From positions 1-49,106 of the forward strand of contig NZ_CP014751.1 in assembly GCF_001592435.1 (NCBI RefSeq): a stretch of DNA of 49,106 nt, in the 5' to 3' direction. The notes beneath the pieces are model-generated. The model did no database searches, had not been told where the DNA came from, and worked only from the letters and a program-made list of their open reading frames with translations. Made by a program: the position numbers and the translations under genes. Positions 39,395-47,757 of the stretch are shown in pieces. This DNA is from Thermococcus peptonophilus (GTDB taxonomy: Archaea > Methanobacteriota_B > Thermococci > Thermococcales > Thermococcaceae). Within the stretch, counting starts at the first letter, position 1. The number at the start of each line of letters is the position of its first letter.

Positions 39395-40010
39395 ATGCCG
39401 AAAGTCACTATCGAACCTGCAGAGGGAACCGATGAAGAGGCCGAGCACTTTGTGGAACTCATGCGCATCTCAGCTCCGGAGTACTTCCCAAGCCTTCTGG
39501 GAGAAAAGTTCAAAGAGTTCTTTGAGATTGCATTTATGAAAAAAAGGCAACCTCTTCAGCCACGAGCACGTGGTCTTTGCAAGATATGAGGGGAAGATAG
39601 TTGGTATGCTCCTCAGCTACTCCTGGAGATCTAAACACAAAGAAGAGGGTAAAACGGGCTGGCTCATGCTGAAAGTTCTCGGCTTCGACTTTCTCAAGCG
39701 GCTCCCGGCTTTCATAAGCGCCAGGTCTGGGGGCGGAAAGCTTGAGGAGGACGACTATTACATCAGCAACGTTGCTGTTTATCCCGAGTTCCGGGGAAAG
39801 AAGATAGGAAAAGCCCTAATGCTCAAGGCCGAGAAGCTGGCGGGAGAGAGCGGAGCGAAGAGAATCGCTCTGGACGTTGAGAGGGACAACGAGATAGCGA
39901 TAGCGGTTTACAAAAAGCTCGGCTACACCATCGAGAGGGAGCACGAGATGGAGCTTGCAGGGGAAAGGTACGGGTTCTACAGGATGGTGAAACCCCTAAA
40001 GGGCCCATAA
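39395..40010 (+). pseudogene. GNAT acetyltransferase, frameshifted in an A7 run
   Basis: The N-terminal frame (MPKVTIEPAEGTDEEAEHFV ... FFEIAFMKK) ends out of frame. The next frame continues HEHVVFARYEGKIVGMLLSY and YYISNVAVYPEFRGKKIGKA, the acetyl-CoA-binding motif of GNAT enzymes, then IALDVERDNEIAIAVYKKLG. One A too many in the run at 39539-39545 explains the break, so about 205 residues are expected. TATA-like CTTAATATAC (about 39364-39373) makes it a nearly leaderless gene of its own. Acceptor substrate unknown. A relic of a second copy is at 36636-36800. Confidence 0.82.
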
Positions 40011-40025
40011 AAGAGAAGATTGCTC

Positions 40026-41425
40026 TCACATCGCACAGCACGGCATCTTAGATACGTCCCCCTTGAAGGAAAGCGCGGCAAGCTTTATCGCCTCGCTCAT
40101 CGTCGGAAAGACGTGAAGGGTCTCTATCACGTCGTCAAGGGTCATGCTGTTCCTCACTATCATCCCCGCCTCATGGATCATTTCAGCAGCGTTGTAAGCC
40201 AGGATGTGAACCCCGAGGATCTTCTCTGTTTCGTCGTCCACGACCATCTTGATCAGCCCCCGCTCCTCCCCGAGAATCCTCGCCTTCGGGACGTTCGAAA
40301 ACTCAACGGTGTTGTAGAGGCACCTTCTTGACTTTGAGGCTTCCCTGTCGGTCAGTCCAACGCTCGCCAGCTGGGGGTCGGTGAAGACCACCCTTGGAAC
40401 AACCCTGTACTCCATTTTAGTATTCTTTCCCTCCAGTGCGTTTGTTGCCGCGATAAAGCCCTCCTTGGCCGCCACTGTCTCTAACATAGGCTCACCTATC
40501 ACATCTCCAGCCGCGTAAATGTTTTTGCCCGCCTTCAACGTTTCATCCACAACAACAAAGCCCTTTTCGTCAGTTTTCACGTCGGTGTTCTCAAGGTTTA
40601 ACCCGCGGGTGTTTGGACTCCTCCCAGCGGCAAAGAACACGTACTGTGCCTCATACACCCTTTCCTCGCCCTCCACCTCGGCGTGGACTCTAACTCCGCT
40701 CTCGGTCCGTTCAAGGCGTCTTATTTCCACGGATGTGTTTATGTTAACTCCCTCTTCTCCCAGAGCCTCCTCAAGCTCTATTGTCAGCTCGGGCTCGGCG
40801 GTCGGCATTATCCTTATGCTTCTCTGTAGGAGAGTTACCTTGCTCCCGACCCTTGCGAAGATCTGAGCAAACTCCAACGCTTGGGTCCTCCCCCGATTAT
40901 CACAACCGAGTCGGGCACCCTTTTTAGCTCAAGGGCCTCAATGTGCGTCAGAATTCTGTCCTCCACCTCCTCAACGCTGTCTATTGCTAGGATCCGTGGC
41001 TTTGCCCCCGTCGCTATGAGGGCCTTTTTGAACCTGATCTTCTCGCCGTTTACCGCGATTTCACAGTTTGAGATGAACCTCGCGGAGCCGTTGATGTAGT
41101 CCACGTTCTCCAGGCTCTCCAGAACTCTCTCGTACTTCTCCTTCCTGAGCTTTGTTACGAGCTCATCTTTCCCGCCCAGCAGTTTTTCAAAGTCAAACTC
41201 CCCAAGGGTGAAGCTCAGACCGGAGTAGTGGTTTACCAGCGTCCTTCTCTTGAGCTCCAGGGCCGTTAGTAGGTATTTGGTTGGGACACAGCCGACGTTT
41301 ACACATGTCCCGCCTATCGGCCCCCTGTTGACCATAAGCGTCCTTACTCCCAGTTCATCGGCCTTCAGGGCCGCGGCAAATCCTGCGGCACCGCCGCCGA
41401 TGACGAGAAAATCGTAGTTTTCCAT
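40026..41425 (-). pseudogene. merA: Mercuric reductase-like flavoprotein disulfide reductase, frameshifted
   Basis: N-terminal half: FAD motif FLVIGGGAAGFAAALKA and redox-active GGTCVNVGCVPTKYL. The frame breaks at about 40879-40883 inside the NAD(P)-binding motif (SVVIIGGGPK); one missing base restores ALEFAQIFARVGSKVTLLQR. The rest holds TNTSVEIRRL-type central and dimerisation domains (NIYAAGDVIGEPMLETVAAK; IHEAGMIVRNSMTLDDVIET). The C-terminus is MPCCAM, the vicinal cysteine pair that delivers Hg(II) to the MerA active site and is absent from lipoamide dehydrogenases. With HMA and YHS genes upstream it forms a small mercury operon. About 466 residues when repaired. Confidence 0.83.
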
Positions 41426-41463
41426 GCTAAACACATCCAGAAACAGAAAAATAAGGGCTGGCA

Positions 41464-41673
41464 TCAGTGGTGGCACCCGCCCATGCGCTGCATCCTGCGG
41501 TGTGAGTGACCGTGATGGGGAGAGTCCTCCACGTCCCAGACGTACTTCTTAGGGTTCGCCTCGAACTCAGCCTTACACCCGGGGGAGCAGAAGTAGTACA
41601 TCCTGCCCCGGTATTCTACCTTAAAACTGGTGTCCTCGCCGACTTCCATCCCGCAGACGGGATCAATGGGCAT
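41464..41673 (-). CDS. YHS-domain metal-binding protein
   Basis: 69 residues. DPVCGMEV, then MYYFCSPGCKAEFEANPKKY is a YHS/TRASH-type treble-clef metal site with four cysteines, followed by a His/Cys-rich tail (HHGHSHRRMQRMGGCHH). No signal peptide. Such proteins are common partners of heavy-metal pumps and MerA. Its ATG follows directly on the HMA gene stop codon (TGAATG), and merA begins 39 nt after its own stop. Probably delivers or buffers metal for the reductase (inference). Confidence 0.88.
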   Translation of the reverse strand: MPIDPVCGMEVGEDTSFKVEYRGRMYYFCSPGCKAEFEANPKKYVWDVEDSPHHGHSHRRMQRMGGCHH

Positions 41674-41880
41674 TCAGACCACCTCCACCTCGTAGCCGTG
41701 CCTCTGGATGGCCTTAATTACCTCCTCCAGCCTCGTCTTTCCGAGGTCGAAGTCAACCACGGCCGTTTTGGTTTCGAGATCAGCCCTTCCATCGGCCCCA
41801 ACGCTCTTTATGGCCTTCTCTATCCTCATGACGCAGTGCTTACAGCTCATGTTCGGTATCTTCAAAACAACCCTGTTCAT
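41674..41880 (-). CDS. HMA-domain metallochaperone (MerP/CopZ-like)
   Basis: 68 residues: VVLKIPNMSCKHCVMRIEKA contains the CxxC metal site, and the rest follows the beta-alpha-beta fold (TAVVDFDLGKTRLEEVIKAI ... GYEVEVV). Cytoplasmic, since no signal peptide is present. It belongs to the CopZ/MerP family of small soft-metal carriers. The choice of ATG 41880 rests on GGTGAT 4 nt upstream. First gene of the operon with YHS and merA-like genes, so Hg(II) or Cu(I) transfer to these proteins is likely. Confidence 0.85.
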   Translation of the reverse strand: MNRVVLKIPNMSCKHCVMRIEKAIKSVGADGRADLETKTAVVDFDLGKTRLEEVIKAIQRHGYEVEVV

Positions 41881-41974
41881 CCACATCACCAATGGGGGAT
41901 AGGAAGCAAAGCTTATTGGGCTTATTATTTCCAGAACGAGAAATTGAAAGGGGCTGATTTTTGAGAAATGCAAG

Positions 41975-42352
41975 TCACAGAGAGTCTATTATCTCCTTCA
42001 CCTGCTCTTCCATAGGTTTCATCAGCTCCACGACCCCCTCTCCCGCTATCCTCCAGGCGACGCTGGGCAGTGTAACCCCCAGGTAGTTTCCATCCTCCTT
42101 GCGGTAGCCGAAGCCGGTGCAGGGGAGTAGGGCGCCTATGTTAGGGTCTATCTTAACGAGCTCCTCCACAAGCTCTCGGTGGCAAATAAAGAGCAGGTGG
42201 TAGTCGGCTATGATTCCGTTCTCGGTCTCGGTTATCGCAACAGGTATCCTCTCACCTATCAGAAGGAAGCCAGCCTCCTCTAGCCTCTTCTTGAAGCGCT
42301 CCCAGATGAAATCGAGATCCTCCTCAAAGCGCCTGACATAGTAAAACTCCAT
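41975..42352 (-). CDS. DUF302 protein
   Basis: About 125 residues. VRRFEEDLDFIWERFKKRLE, FICHRELVEELVKIDPNIGA, LPCTGFGYRKEDG and LPSVAWRIAGEG place it in DUF302, as for the gene at 25961. Family proteins are small, possibly bind thiols or metal, and have unknown function; Cys in LPC is shared by both copies. GGTGAAG precedes ATG 42352. A TATA box (minus strand TATAAAAA, fwd 42383-42390) puts transcription start at about 42361, so ATG 42363 as a leaderless start is also possible. The frame further upstream is not coding. Confidence 0.78.
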   Translation of the reverse strand: MEFYYVRRFEEDLDFIWERFKKRLEEAGFLLIGERIPVAITETENGIIADYHLLFICHRELVEELVKIDPNIGALLPCTGFGYRKEDGNYLGVTLPSVAWRIAGEGVVELMKPMEEQVKEIIDSL

Positions 42353-42382
42353 GGTCTTCACCATGGGTGAGTCTGTTTTCAC

Positions 42383-42390
42383 CTTTTTAT
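42383..42390 (-). promoter_or_regulatory. TATA box of the DUF302 gene
   Basis: TATAAAAA on the minus strand, about 30 nt before the start codon of the DUF302 gene; it decides that the long upstream frame is noncoding. Confidence 0.65.
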
Positions 42391-42469
42391 ACATTGCTGG
42401 GCAGAAGTGTGTACTGCCTCCCCCCTCAGGAAGAGACCCTTCAGCTTCTCCCCCTCCCACCTCCAACGA

Positions 42470-42790
42470 GGTAAGTCCCGCTGGAAAGGAACATCAGGAC
42501 GAACCCTTCCTTGATGGTTTCATCCACCATCTCCTGAACCCTTTTCGCCTCAAAGGCCCCTCAACTACGGAGATAATCCTGCCACCGTAGGAAACCGCCG
42601 ACGTGTGGGTATCTTCTCTATTCTGAGTATCCCATGAAGCTCTGAAAAGAGGCCCGAATTCCTTTCGTTGCCCTCCAGCTCACGGTACACTAGGGTATCT
42701 CTACCACAGGAGTCCAGTATCCCACCCTTCTCCTGCGGGGGACCACCGGGATTCATACGCGTAGAACCTGAGATGAGATTGATCGAACTC
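42470..42790 (-). pseudogene. Decayed gene of unknown identity
   Basis: Minus-strand fragments read like protein in successive frames: SINLISGSTRMNPGGPPQEK, ELEGNERNSGLFSELHGILR, then in another frame AVSYGGRIISVVEGP and, after a further shift, AKRVQEMVDETIKEGFVLMF with LSSGTYLVGG. At least two frameshifts are needed and no intact frame spans them. I do not recognise the family. It lies between the FTR1 and DUF302 genes and may have belonged to either operon. Confidence 0.45.
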
Positions 42791-42839
42791 ATCCCCTTAA
42801 GCACAGGAATGGGAAAAGAAAACAATGACAATAGATAGA

Positions 42840-43697
42840 TCAGGAAGCGCTCCTGGCGTTGGCCTTCTTTGGCCTCACAGAGGGTTCCTTTCCATAGGCC
42901 CTCAGCACGAGGTAGAGGCCGAGGAGCAGGTAGCCGAACTGAACCAGCACCCTGCCCCACTCCATACTGGTAGAGTAGCCGAAGAGAACTGCAAAGACAG
43001 AGCCTATTGCCCCATTGTGGTGCCATACACTGTCACTTGGAATCCCCAGGTCGTAGGCGGTCGCCCCAAGTGCCCCAAGACTGAGTCCCTCTTCCTCGCC
43101 CCACTCTATGAGCTCGTGGGTTCCGTAGCCGGCTAGTCCAGCGGCAACAAAGACGAGGAGTATCGAACTGTAGTAGAAGAACCTCCTCAGGTTTATCCTC
43201 ATTCCAACGCCGTAGATGAGGTACGCCAGGATCGACGCTCCCACGAGACCAGCCACCAATCCCACTAGGGTTCCACTTAAGTCCTGGGTCATGAAGGGCG
43301 TGAGGAAGAGCACCGTTTCAAGGCCCTCCCTGAAGACCACTATGAATGTGAAGCTGATGAGGGCAAGCGGGGCTATGGCCGTGCTCACCTTGCTCTCTAT
43401 CTCAGCCTTTATATCCCTTCCCTTTGTTGCCATCCAGTATATCATGCTGGTGAGAACTATTACCGCAAGATAGGAGGCCACACCTTCGAAGAGCTCGGTC
43501 TCCTCAAGCCCACCGTAGAACTTCAGCACTCCAACTCCAAGGAGCAGGCTAACTCCAACAGACAGCGCGGCACCTATCCACACGTCTTTTACCTGCTTCT
43601 CCCTCCCGGTTCTGCGCAGATAAGCGATTATTATGGCCACTATTATGGCGGCCTCAAATACCTCCCTGAACGTTATGAGGAAAGCGCCAACACTCAT
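42840..43697 (-). CDS. FTR1-family iron permease (EfeU-like)
   Basis: 285 residues, seven transmembrane segments. Two REGLE-type iron-binding motifs are seen: FREVFEAAIIVAII in segment 1 and FREGLETVLFLTPF in segment 4, as in FTR1/EfeU. The C-terminal tail is basic. It takes up (or, in the archaeal context, moves) ferric or ferrous iron across the membrane; an oxidase partner is not encoded next to it. ATG 43697 follows GGAGGTG. A DtxR-like operator lies 19-32 nt upstream of this start. Confidence 0.9.
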   Translation of the reverse strand: MSVGAFLITFREVFEAAIIVAIIIAYLRRTGREKQVKDVWIGAALSVGVSLLLGVGVLKFYGGLEETELFEGVASYLAVIVLTSMIYWMATKGRDIKAEIESKVSTAIAPLALISFTFIVVFREGLETVLFLTPFMTQDLSGTLVGLVAGLVGASILAYLIYGVGMRINLRRFFYYSSILLVFVAAGLAGYGTHELIEWGEEEGLSLGALGATAYDLGIPSDSVWHHNGAIGSVFAVLFGYSTSMEWGRVLVQFGYLLLGLYLVLRAYGKEPSVRPKKANARSAS

Positions 43698-43715
43698 GAG
43701 TCCACCTCCCATTCT

Positions 43716-43729
43716 TTAGGTCAGTCTAA
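43716..43729. promoter_or_regulatory. DtxR-like operator upstream of the iron permease
   Basis: TTAGGTCAGTCTAA, an inverted repeat close to the bacterial DtxR/IdeR core TTAGGTTAGSCTAA. It overlaps the expected transcription start of the iron permease. The spacer from here to 44010 contains no gene I can support. Confidence 0.6.
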
Positions 43730-44010
43730 AATTAATTGGCCAACTTATGAGTTTTACCTTTGCTAAATTGAAGGCCCAGAACCCCAAGTATACGATTCAG
43801 AGGAGAAAAACCTGATATTCCACATGTCAAACCCTAAGGTTCGATGTCAAAAGCATCAAGTATCGTGTATCGCACAAAAATCCCGAAGTTATTCCCACCC
43901 AACTAAAGAGCACCGGGTGCCATCAAAAATACGTTTGAGTAGTTGAACAAAAGTGAAAAATTAGGGGTGCCAAACTTTCAAAAAGAAAGTGAACAATGCA
44001 CTGATAGTGG

Positions 44011-44580
44011 TCAGATTTTCCCCACGAGGTCAAGGCTGACCTCCAAAGCCTCCTTACCCGGCTCCCAGCTTGCGGGGCAGACCATTCCGGGGTGTTCGCG
44101 AACGTACTTGGAAGCCCTGAGCCTCCTGAGGATCTCCTTTGCGCTCCTGCCTATGCTCAGATCATGCATCTCCATGTGGACCACCTTCCCGTCCGGGTCT
44201 ATTATGAACGTCGCTCTCCAGGAAACGCCCTCGTCCTCGATGTACGTTCCAAAGAGCCTGCTGACTTTGCCAGCGGGATCTGCCAGCATCGGATACTTTA
44301 TCTTCTTTATCCCCGGTGAAGCGTCGTGCCAAGCCTTGTGAACGTAAGCTGTGTCAGTTGAGACGCTTATTATCTCGGCGCCCTCCTTCTTGAATTCCTC
44401 GTAGTAGTCGGCCAGCTCCTCAAGCTCCGTCGGGCAGACAAAGGTGAAGTCCGCAGGATAGAACGCCAAAACAACCCACTTGCCCCTGTAGTCTGAAAAC
44501 TTCAGCTTTCCAATGTCGTCCTTCTCCGGGAAGTAGGCATCCGCCTCGAAGTCCGGTACGGTTTCTCCAACCTTGACCAT
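44011..44580 (-). CDS. Peroxiredoxin, AhpC/Prx1 type
   Basis: 189 residues. The peroxidatic Cys is in FYPADFTFVCPTELEEL (about 48), the resolving Cys in GMVCPASWEPG (about 170), and WRATFIIDPDGKV is the conserved beta strand with the catalytic Arg. This is a two-cysteine peroxiredoxin that reduces hydrogen and organic peroxides. TTAGGGCACTCTAA, similar to the FTR1 operator, lies 21-34 nt upstream of its start, suggesting iron- or metal-linked control. It is divergent from a flavin reductase gene. Confidence 0.95.
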   Translation of the reverse strand: MVKVGETVPDFEADAYFPEKDDIGKLKFSDYRGKWVVLAFYPADFTFVCPTELEELADYYEEFKKEGAEIISVSTDTAYVHKAWHDASPGIKKIKYPMLADPAGKVSRLFGTYIEDEGVSWRATFIIDPDGKVVHMEMHDLSIGRSAKEILRRLRASKYVREHPGMVCPASWEPGKEALEVSLDLVGKI

Positions 44581-44600
44581 TTAATTCACCTCACCGATGG

Positions 44601-44674
44601 TTAGGGCACTCTAACTTAAAAAGGTTTGTCTAACAAAATGGGAAATTTCGAATTTCAAAACCTTTCATTTTGAA
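44601..44674. promoter_or_regulatory. Prx / flavin reductase divergent control region
   Basis: TTAGGGCACTCTAA (44601-44614) matches TTAGG-n2-A-n2-CTAA, the form of the FTR1 operator. TAACAAAATGGGAAA (44631-44645) and, reversed, TTCAAAATGAAAGG (44661-44674) resemble the motif seen at copA/copR and DUF302. The TATA for prx is AT-rich DNA near 44615-44625. Confidence 0.55.
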
Positions 44675-44719
44675 GAGCAAATTTAAAATACTACCGAGCG
44701 AACCCAACTCGGTGGTTCT

Positions 44720-45292
44720 ATGAAGGTCAAGATAGTTCTCGGAACGGCAAGGGAAGGTAGAAAGAGCGAGAAGGTCGCCGAGTACATAACCAGAAAAGCC
44801 TCTGAACTCGGCTGGGAGGCCGAGCTTATAGATGTCAAGGACTACCTCCTCTGTTACACCCACCGCTGGAAGGTAACCCCCGAGATGGAGCGCTATCGGA
44901 AGGGGATACTTGAGGCCGATGCTCTTGTTATAGTCGCCCCGGAGTACAACGGGGGCTACCCCGGCGAGCTTAAGATACTCCTCGACACGATATTTGACGA
45001 ATACAAGGCCCTCCCAGTGGGAATAGTGACGGTCTCGGTGGTAACCGGCGGAGTTAGGCTCCTCCAAGAGCTTAGATTGGCAACGGTGAACTACCGCATG
45101 CTCCCAGTTGGTCAGGTGCTGTTCTACAACGTGGATGATATATTCGAGGGTGATGAGCTGAAGGACGAGAAGTACAAGGAAAGAGTTGAGAGACTGCTCA
45201 AAACGCTTGAGAAGTATGCAAAGGCCTTAAAGCCGATAAGGGACGAGGTTAGAGAAAAGCTAAGAAGGGAGGAAGAGCATCTTCAGGCATGA
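44720..45292 (+). CDS. NADPH-dependent FMN reductase family protein
   Basis: 190 residues with a flavodoxin-like fold. LGTAREGRKSEKVAEYI is the FMN phosphate loop, APEYNGGYPGELKILLD the conserved FMN/dimer region, and VTVSVVTGGVRLLQELR the third segment. It reduces FMN, quinones or metals such as Fe(III) with NAD(P)H. GGTGG precedes ATG 44720. Divergence from peroxiredoxin and the shared intergenic motifs suggest joint control in oxidative or metal stress. Confidence 0.9.
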   Translation: MKVKIVLGTAREGRKSEKVAEYITRKASELGWEAELIDVKDYLLCYTHRWKVTPEMERYRKGILEADALVIVAPEYNGGYPGELKILLDTIFDEYKALPVGIVTVSVVTGGVRLLQELRLATVNYRMLPVGQVLFYNVDDIFEGDELKDEKYKERVERLLKTLEKYAKALKPIRDEVREKLRREEEHLQA

Positions 45293-45299
45293 TGCTCCT

Positions 45300-45986
45300 T
45301 TATTCCTCCTTTCTAAACGTCACAATCTTGCCTATCAGCGTGTAGTACCACTTTTCAAGGTTGTGCTCGAGGAAGGGCGTCCTGATGAACTGGATGTAAC
45401 GCCTGATCTCCTTACCTTCAACTTCGAGGCCGACCTTGACAACATTGAAGACGAAGCTCCCGAGAATGTTGACCACCGAAGGGCTGAATATGCCCGTGTT
45501 GAACGTCACAATCGTCCTGAAACCTTCACGTCTGTTAAGAACTGTCATTAACCTCGGAAAGAGCTGGATAAGGTTCTTCTCTCCATCTCTAACGCCATAA
45601 AGATCAAGACCAAGAACGAGGACGAGGGTTCTTTGGGGAAGAGCTTCAGTTATTCTGAGAGCCCTACCCGCTATTATGTCTGGCTGGGATGTTTTTAAGT
45701 CTTCCAGTGGATTGAAGTCCTCTTCAAGGAATGAGTTTATCGAAAGGAGCTTGGCACTCTCAAACACCCTCCTAACGTACTCCTCCTCGAAGATGTTTTC
45801 CACGTACTTTCTGAACGCCGCATAGCCGTCGTAGAAGGATATGATCAGAAAGTCATTGTAATTTGGACGGAGCTTGTAGAGGAGTTTCATCAGTATTACC
45901 TCTACATCACTCCCCAGCTCGAACTCGATTAGAGTTGGGCTTATTCTTTCCACGGCTTGGGCCAAAATGCCCAGTGGTTCGCTCAT
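45300..45986 (-). CDS. RecA-fold-like protein without P-loop (DUF257-like), KaiC operon
   Basis: 228 residues. Alternating strands and helices (FLIISFYDGYAAFRKYVENI; TLVLVLGLDLYGVRDGE; FRTIVTFNTGIFSPSVV; KVGLEVEGKEIRRYI) suggest a RecA-like fold that has lost Walker A. It resembles the Thermococcales DUF257 family; this is recognition from memory and tentative. It is the third gene of an operon with the KaiC-like ATPase, 6 nt after the small gene, and may be an inactive partner subunit of that ATPase. Confidence 0.65.
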   Translation of the reverse strand: MSEPLGILAQAVERISPTLIEFELGSDVEVILMKLLYKLRPNYNDFLIISFYDGYAAFRKYVENIFEEEYVRRVFESAKLLSINSFLEEDFNPLEDLKTSQPDIIAGRALRITEALPQRTLVLVLGLDLYGVRDGEKNLIQLFPRLMTVLNRREGFRTIVTFNTGIFSPSVVNILGSFVFNVVKVGLEVEGKEIRRYIQFIRTPFLEHNLEKWYYTLIGKIVTFRKEE

Positions 45987-45992
45987 CCTTCG

Positions 45993-46205
45993 TCACCTGT
46001 AAACTCTCTTGATATACTCAATGAGCTCCTCAAGGCTGTTGACGTCCTCCTTGAGGCCGGCTTTCTCCCTGAAGTAACTTATAATGAGAATCTCAAGGAG
46101 CCTCGCGCTGTACTCGCCGAAGAGCTTTGAAACCGCTTCCTTGAAGCGTTTTGGGTCGTTGTACGCCAGCTCAAATCCCTGTCCTGTCGTTGTCTTGAGC
46201 TGCAA
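45993..46205 (-). CDS. Small protein of the KaiC-like operon, start uncertain
   Basis: 70 residues from TTG 46205 (GFELAYNDPKRFKEAVSKLF ... LEELIEYIKRVYR), predicted all-helical. The frame remains open and protein-like upstream to about 46277 (NVIVKAVVHSVEKANPTLKS), but offers no ATG or GTG there, whereas an ATG at about 46289 is one frame away. A one-base error in this overlap with the KaiC stop codon would give a natural start. No family recognised; by position, a regulator or tether for the KaiC-like protein. Confidence 0.6.
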   Translation of the reverse strand: MQLKTTTGQGFELAYNDPKRFKEAVSKLFGEYSARLLEILIISYFREKAGLKEDVNSLEELIEYIKRVYR

Positions 46206-46264
46206 CTCCAGGAGAGACTTGAGAGTCGGGTTTGCCTTCTCGACCGAGTGGACAACGGCCTTAA

Positions 46265-47636
46265 CTATAACGTTCTGTCCTTACATTCATATATAACCAC
46301 CCCCTGTGAGGTTATCTCGTACCTGTGGATTTTCTTGGAGTGGTTTGAGCCCCTAGCCTTTATCACGGAGAGGTAGCGCTCGATTACCCCCTCGTTGATT
46401 GCATAGCGGAGCCCGATGATGTTGTCGGCAAGTGTGCTGGCCTTCGTGAACGGCACCGTCTCGAAGTTCGTGTCCGCGTTCAGGGTTATGTAGGCCGTAA
46501 TGTTGTGCTCCTTGATGAGCAGGCTGAGGTAGCGGAGCATCTTTGCGAGCTCTGTGTCATCCATGTGCTCCCTCAATGCCGTGAGGCTGTCTATGACCAC
46601 AACCTCGGGCTTGAATTCGTCTATCATTTGCTTCATCTTAAGGAATGTGTAAACGGGACTCTTGGCCTCGGGAACCCACCCTTCAAGCTTCAGCCCGTTC
46701 TGGAGTGCTTCATCAATGGGGAGCCCGTAGCCCCTTGCGGCCCTAATTAACTGTCCTATCGGCTCCTCGAAGCCAAAGTAAATCGCCTTCCTACCCTGCA
46801 GGGCGTTGGTTATCGCAAAGTGTAGGCCGAAGGTCGTCTTTCCGGTTCCAGTCATTCCAACAAGGAGCGTTATTGAACCACGATATACTCCCCCCGCGAG
46901 GAGTTCGTCGAGCTTTTCAATGCCAGTTGTTATCTTCTCGGTTGATGCCTCTTCAGTGCCCCTCACGAGCTCCGGAATTTCAAGGAAGTGTATACCCTTA
47001 GAGGTTATGATGTACTCGTACTCTGCCCTCCCAACGGAGCGCTTCCTCATCTTGGGTATCTCCATGATTCTCCTCACGATTTCTCCGAGCTTTGAATACT
47101 TTAGCACGATTACGCCGTCAACCACGAACTCCTCAACACCGAAGCCTATCTCCTCCTTTCCGAGGGGCTTCTCCGCTACGAGAAAAGCCACTGCACCAAA
47201 GGACTTTATGAACCTCCCGAGTGTTGTGTGAAGGAACATCCTAGTTTTTTTCAGCCCAAGGAGCTGGGCGAAGGTGCTGATAGAGTCTATAACTATCCTC
47301 TTGGGCTGGAAGGTGAGGATTTCACTCATTATAAGCTCTATTTCCTTCTCAACGGTCTCAGGAGTTACGGTCACGAGGTCGATGAACTTGAAGAGGCCCT
47401 CTTTCTCGTACTTTTCAAAGTCCATTCCGAGGCCCTTCATCTCCTCGTAGAAGTCTTCTTTCGTCTCTGCAAGAGAAACGTAGACTGCCTTCTCTCCAAA
47501 CTGATCCATACCATTGTAGAGGAACGTGGAGCCGAAGATAGTCTTTCCAGCACCGGGATCTCCTGCCACAAGAACCGTGAAGCCCTCCGGGAACCCGTCC
47601 TTGAGAATGTTTTCATCGAAAAAACTTAATGCCCAT
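46265..47636 (-). pseudogene. Two-domain KaiC-like RecA ATPase, frameshifted near the start
   Basis: The long frame begins AGDPGAGKTIFGSTFLYNG, already inside Walker A of domain 1. Just upstream the missing N-terminus appears in another frame: ATG 47636 gives MGIKFF, then DENILKDGFPEGFTVLVAGD. One extra T in the T6 run (minus strand; 47619-47624) explains the break. Domain 1 Walker B is RIVIDSISTFA; domain 2 has Walker A GMTGTGKTTFG and Walker B VVVIDSLTALR. About 456 residues. KaiC-like ATPases in Thermococcales are thought to act in signalling. TATA at 47661-47670 fits ATG 47636. Confidence 0.82.
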
Positions 47637-47660
47637 TTTCACGGCCATATTATTCTCCCA

Positions 47661-47670
47661 GTATATATAT
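47661..47670 (-). promoter_or_regulatory. TATA box of the KaiC-like operon
   Basis: ATATATATAC on the minus strand; transcription would begin near 47641, so ATG 47636 (not ATG 47648) is the likely start. Confidence 0.6.
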
Positions 47671-47757
47671 GAGTTCGAACCTAGATATAAGGTTTTCTGA
47701 AAATCTCGAATCGTTGTTTTTGGAAAAATTGAGGTAGGGAAGAAAATAATCCAGTGC

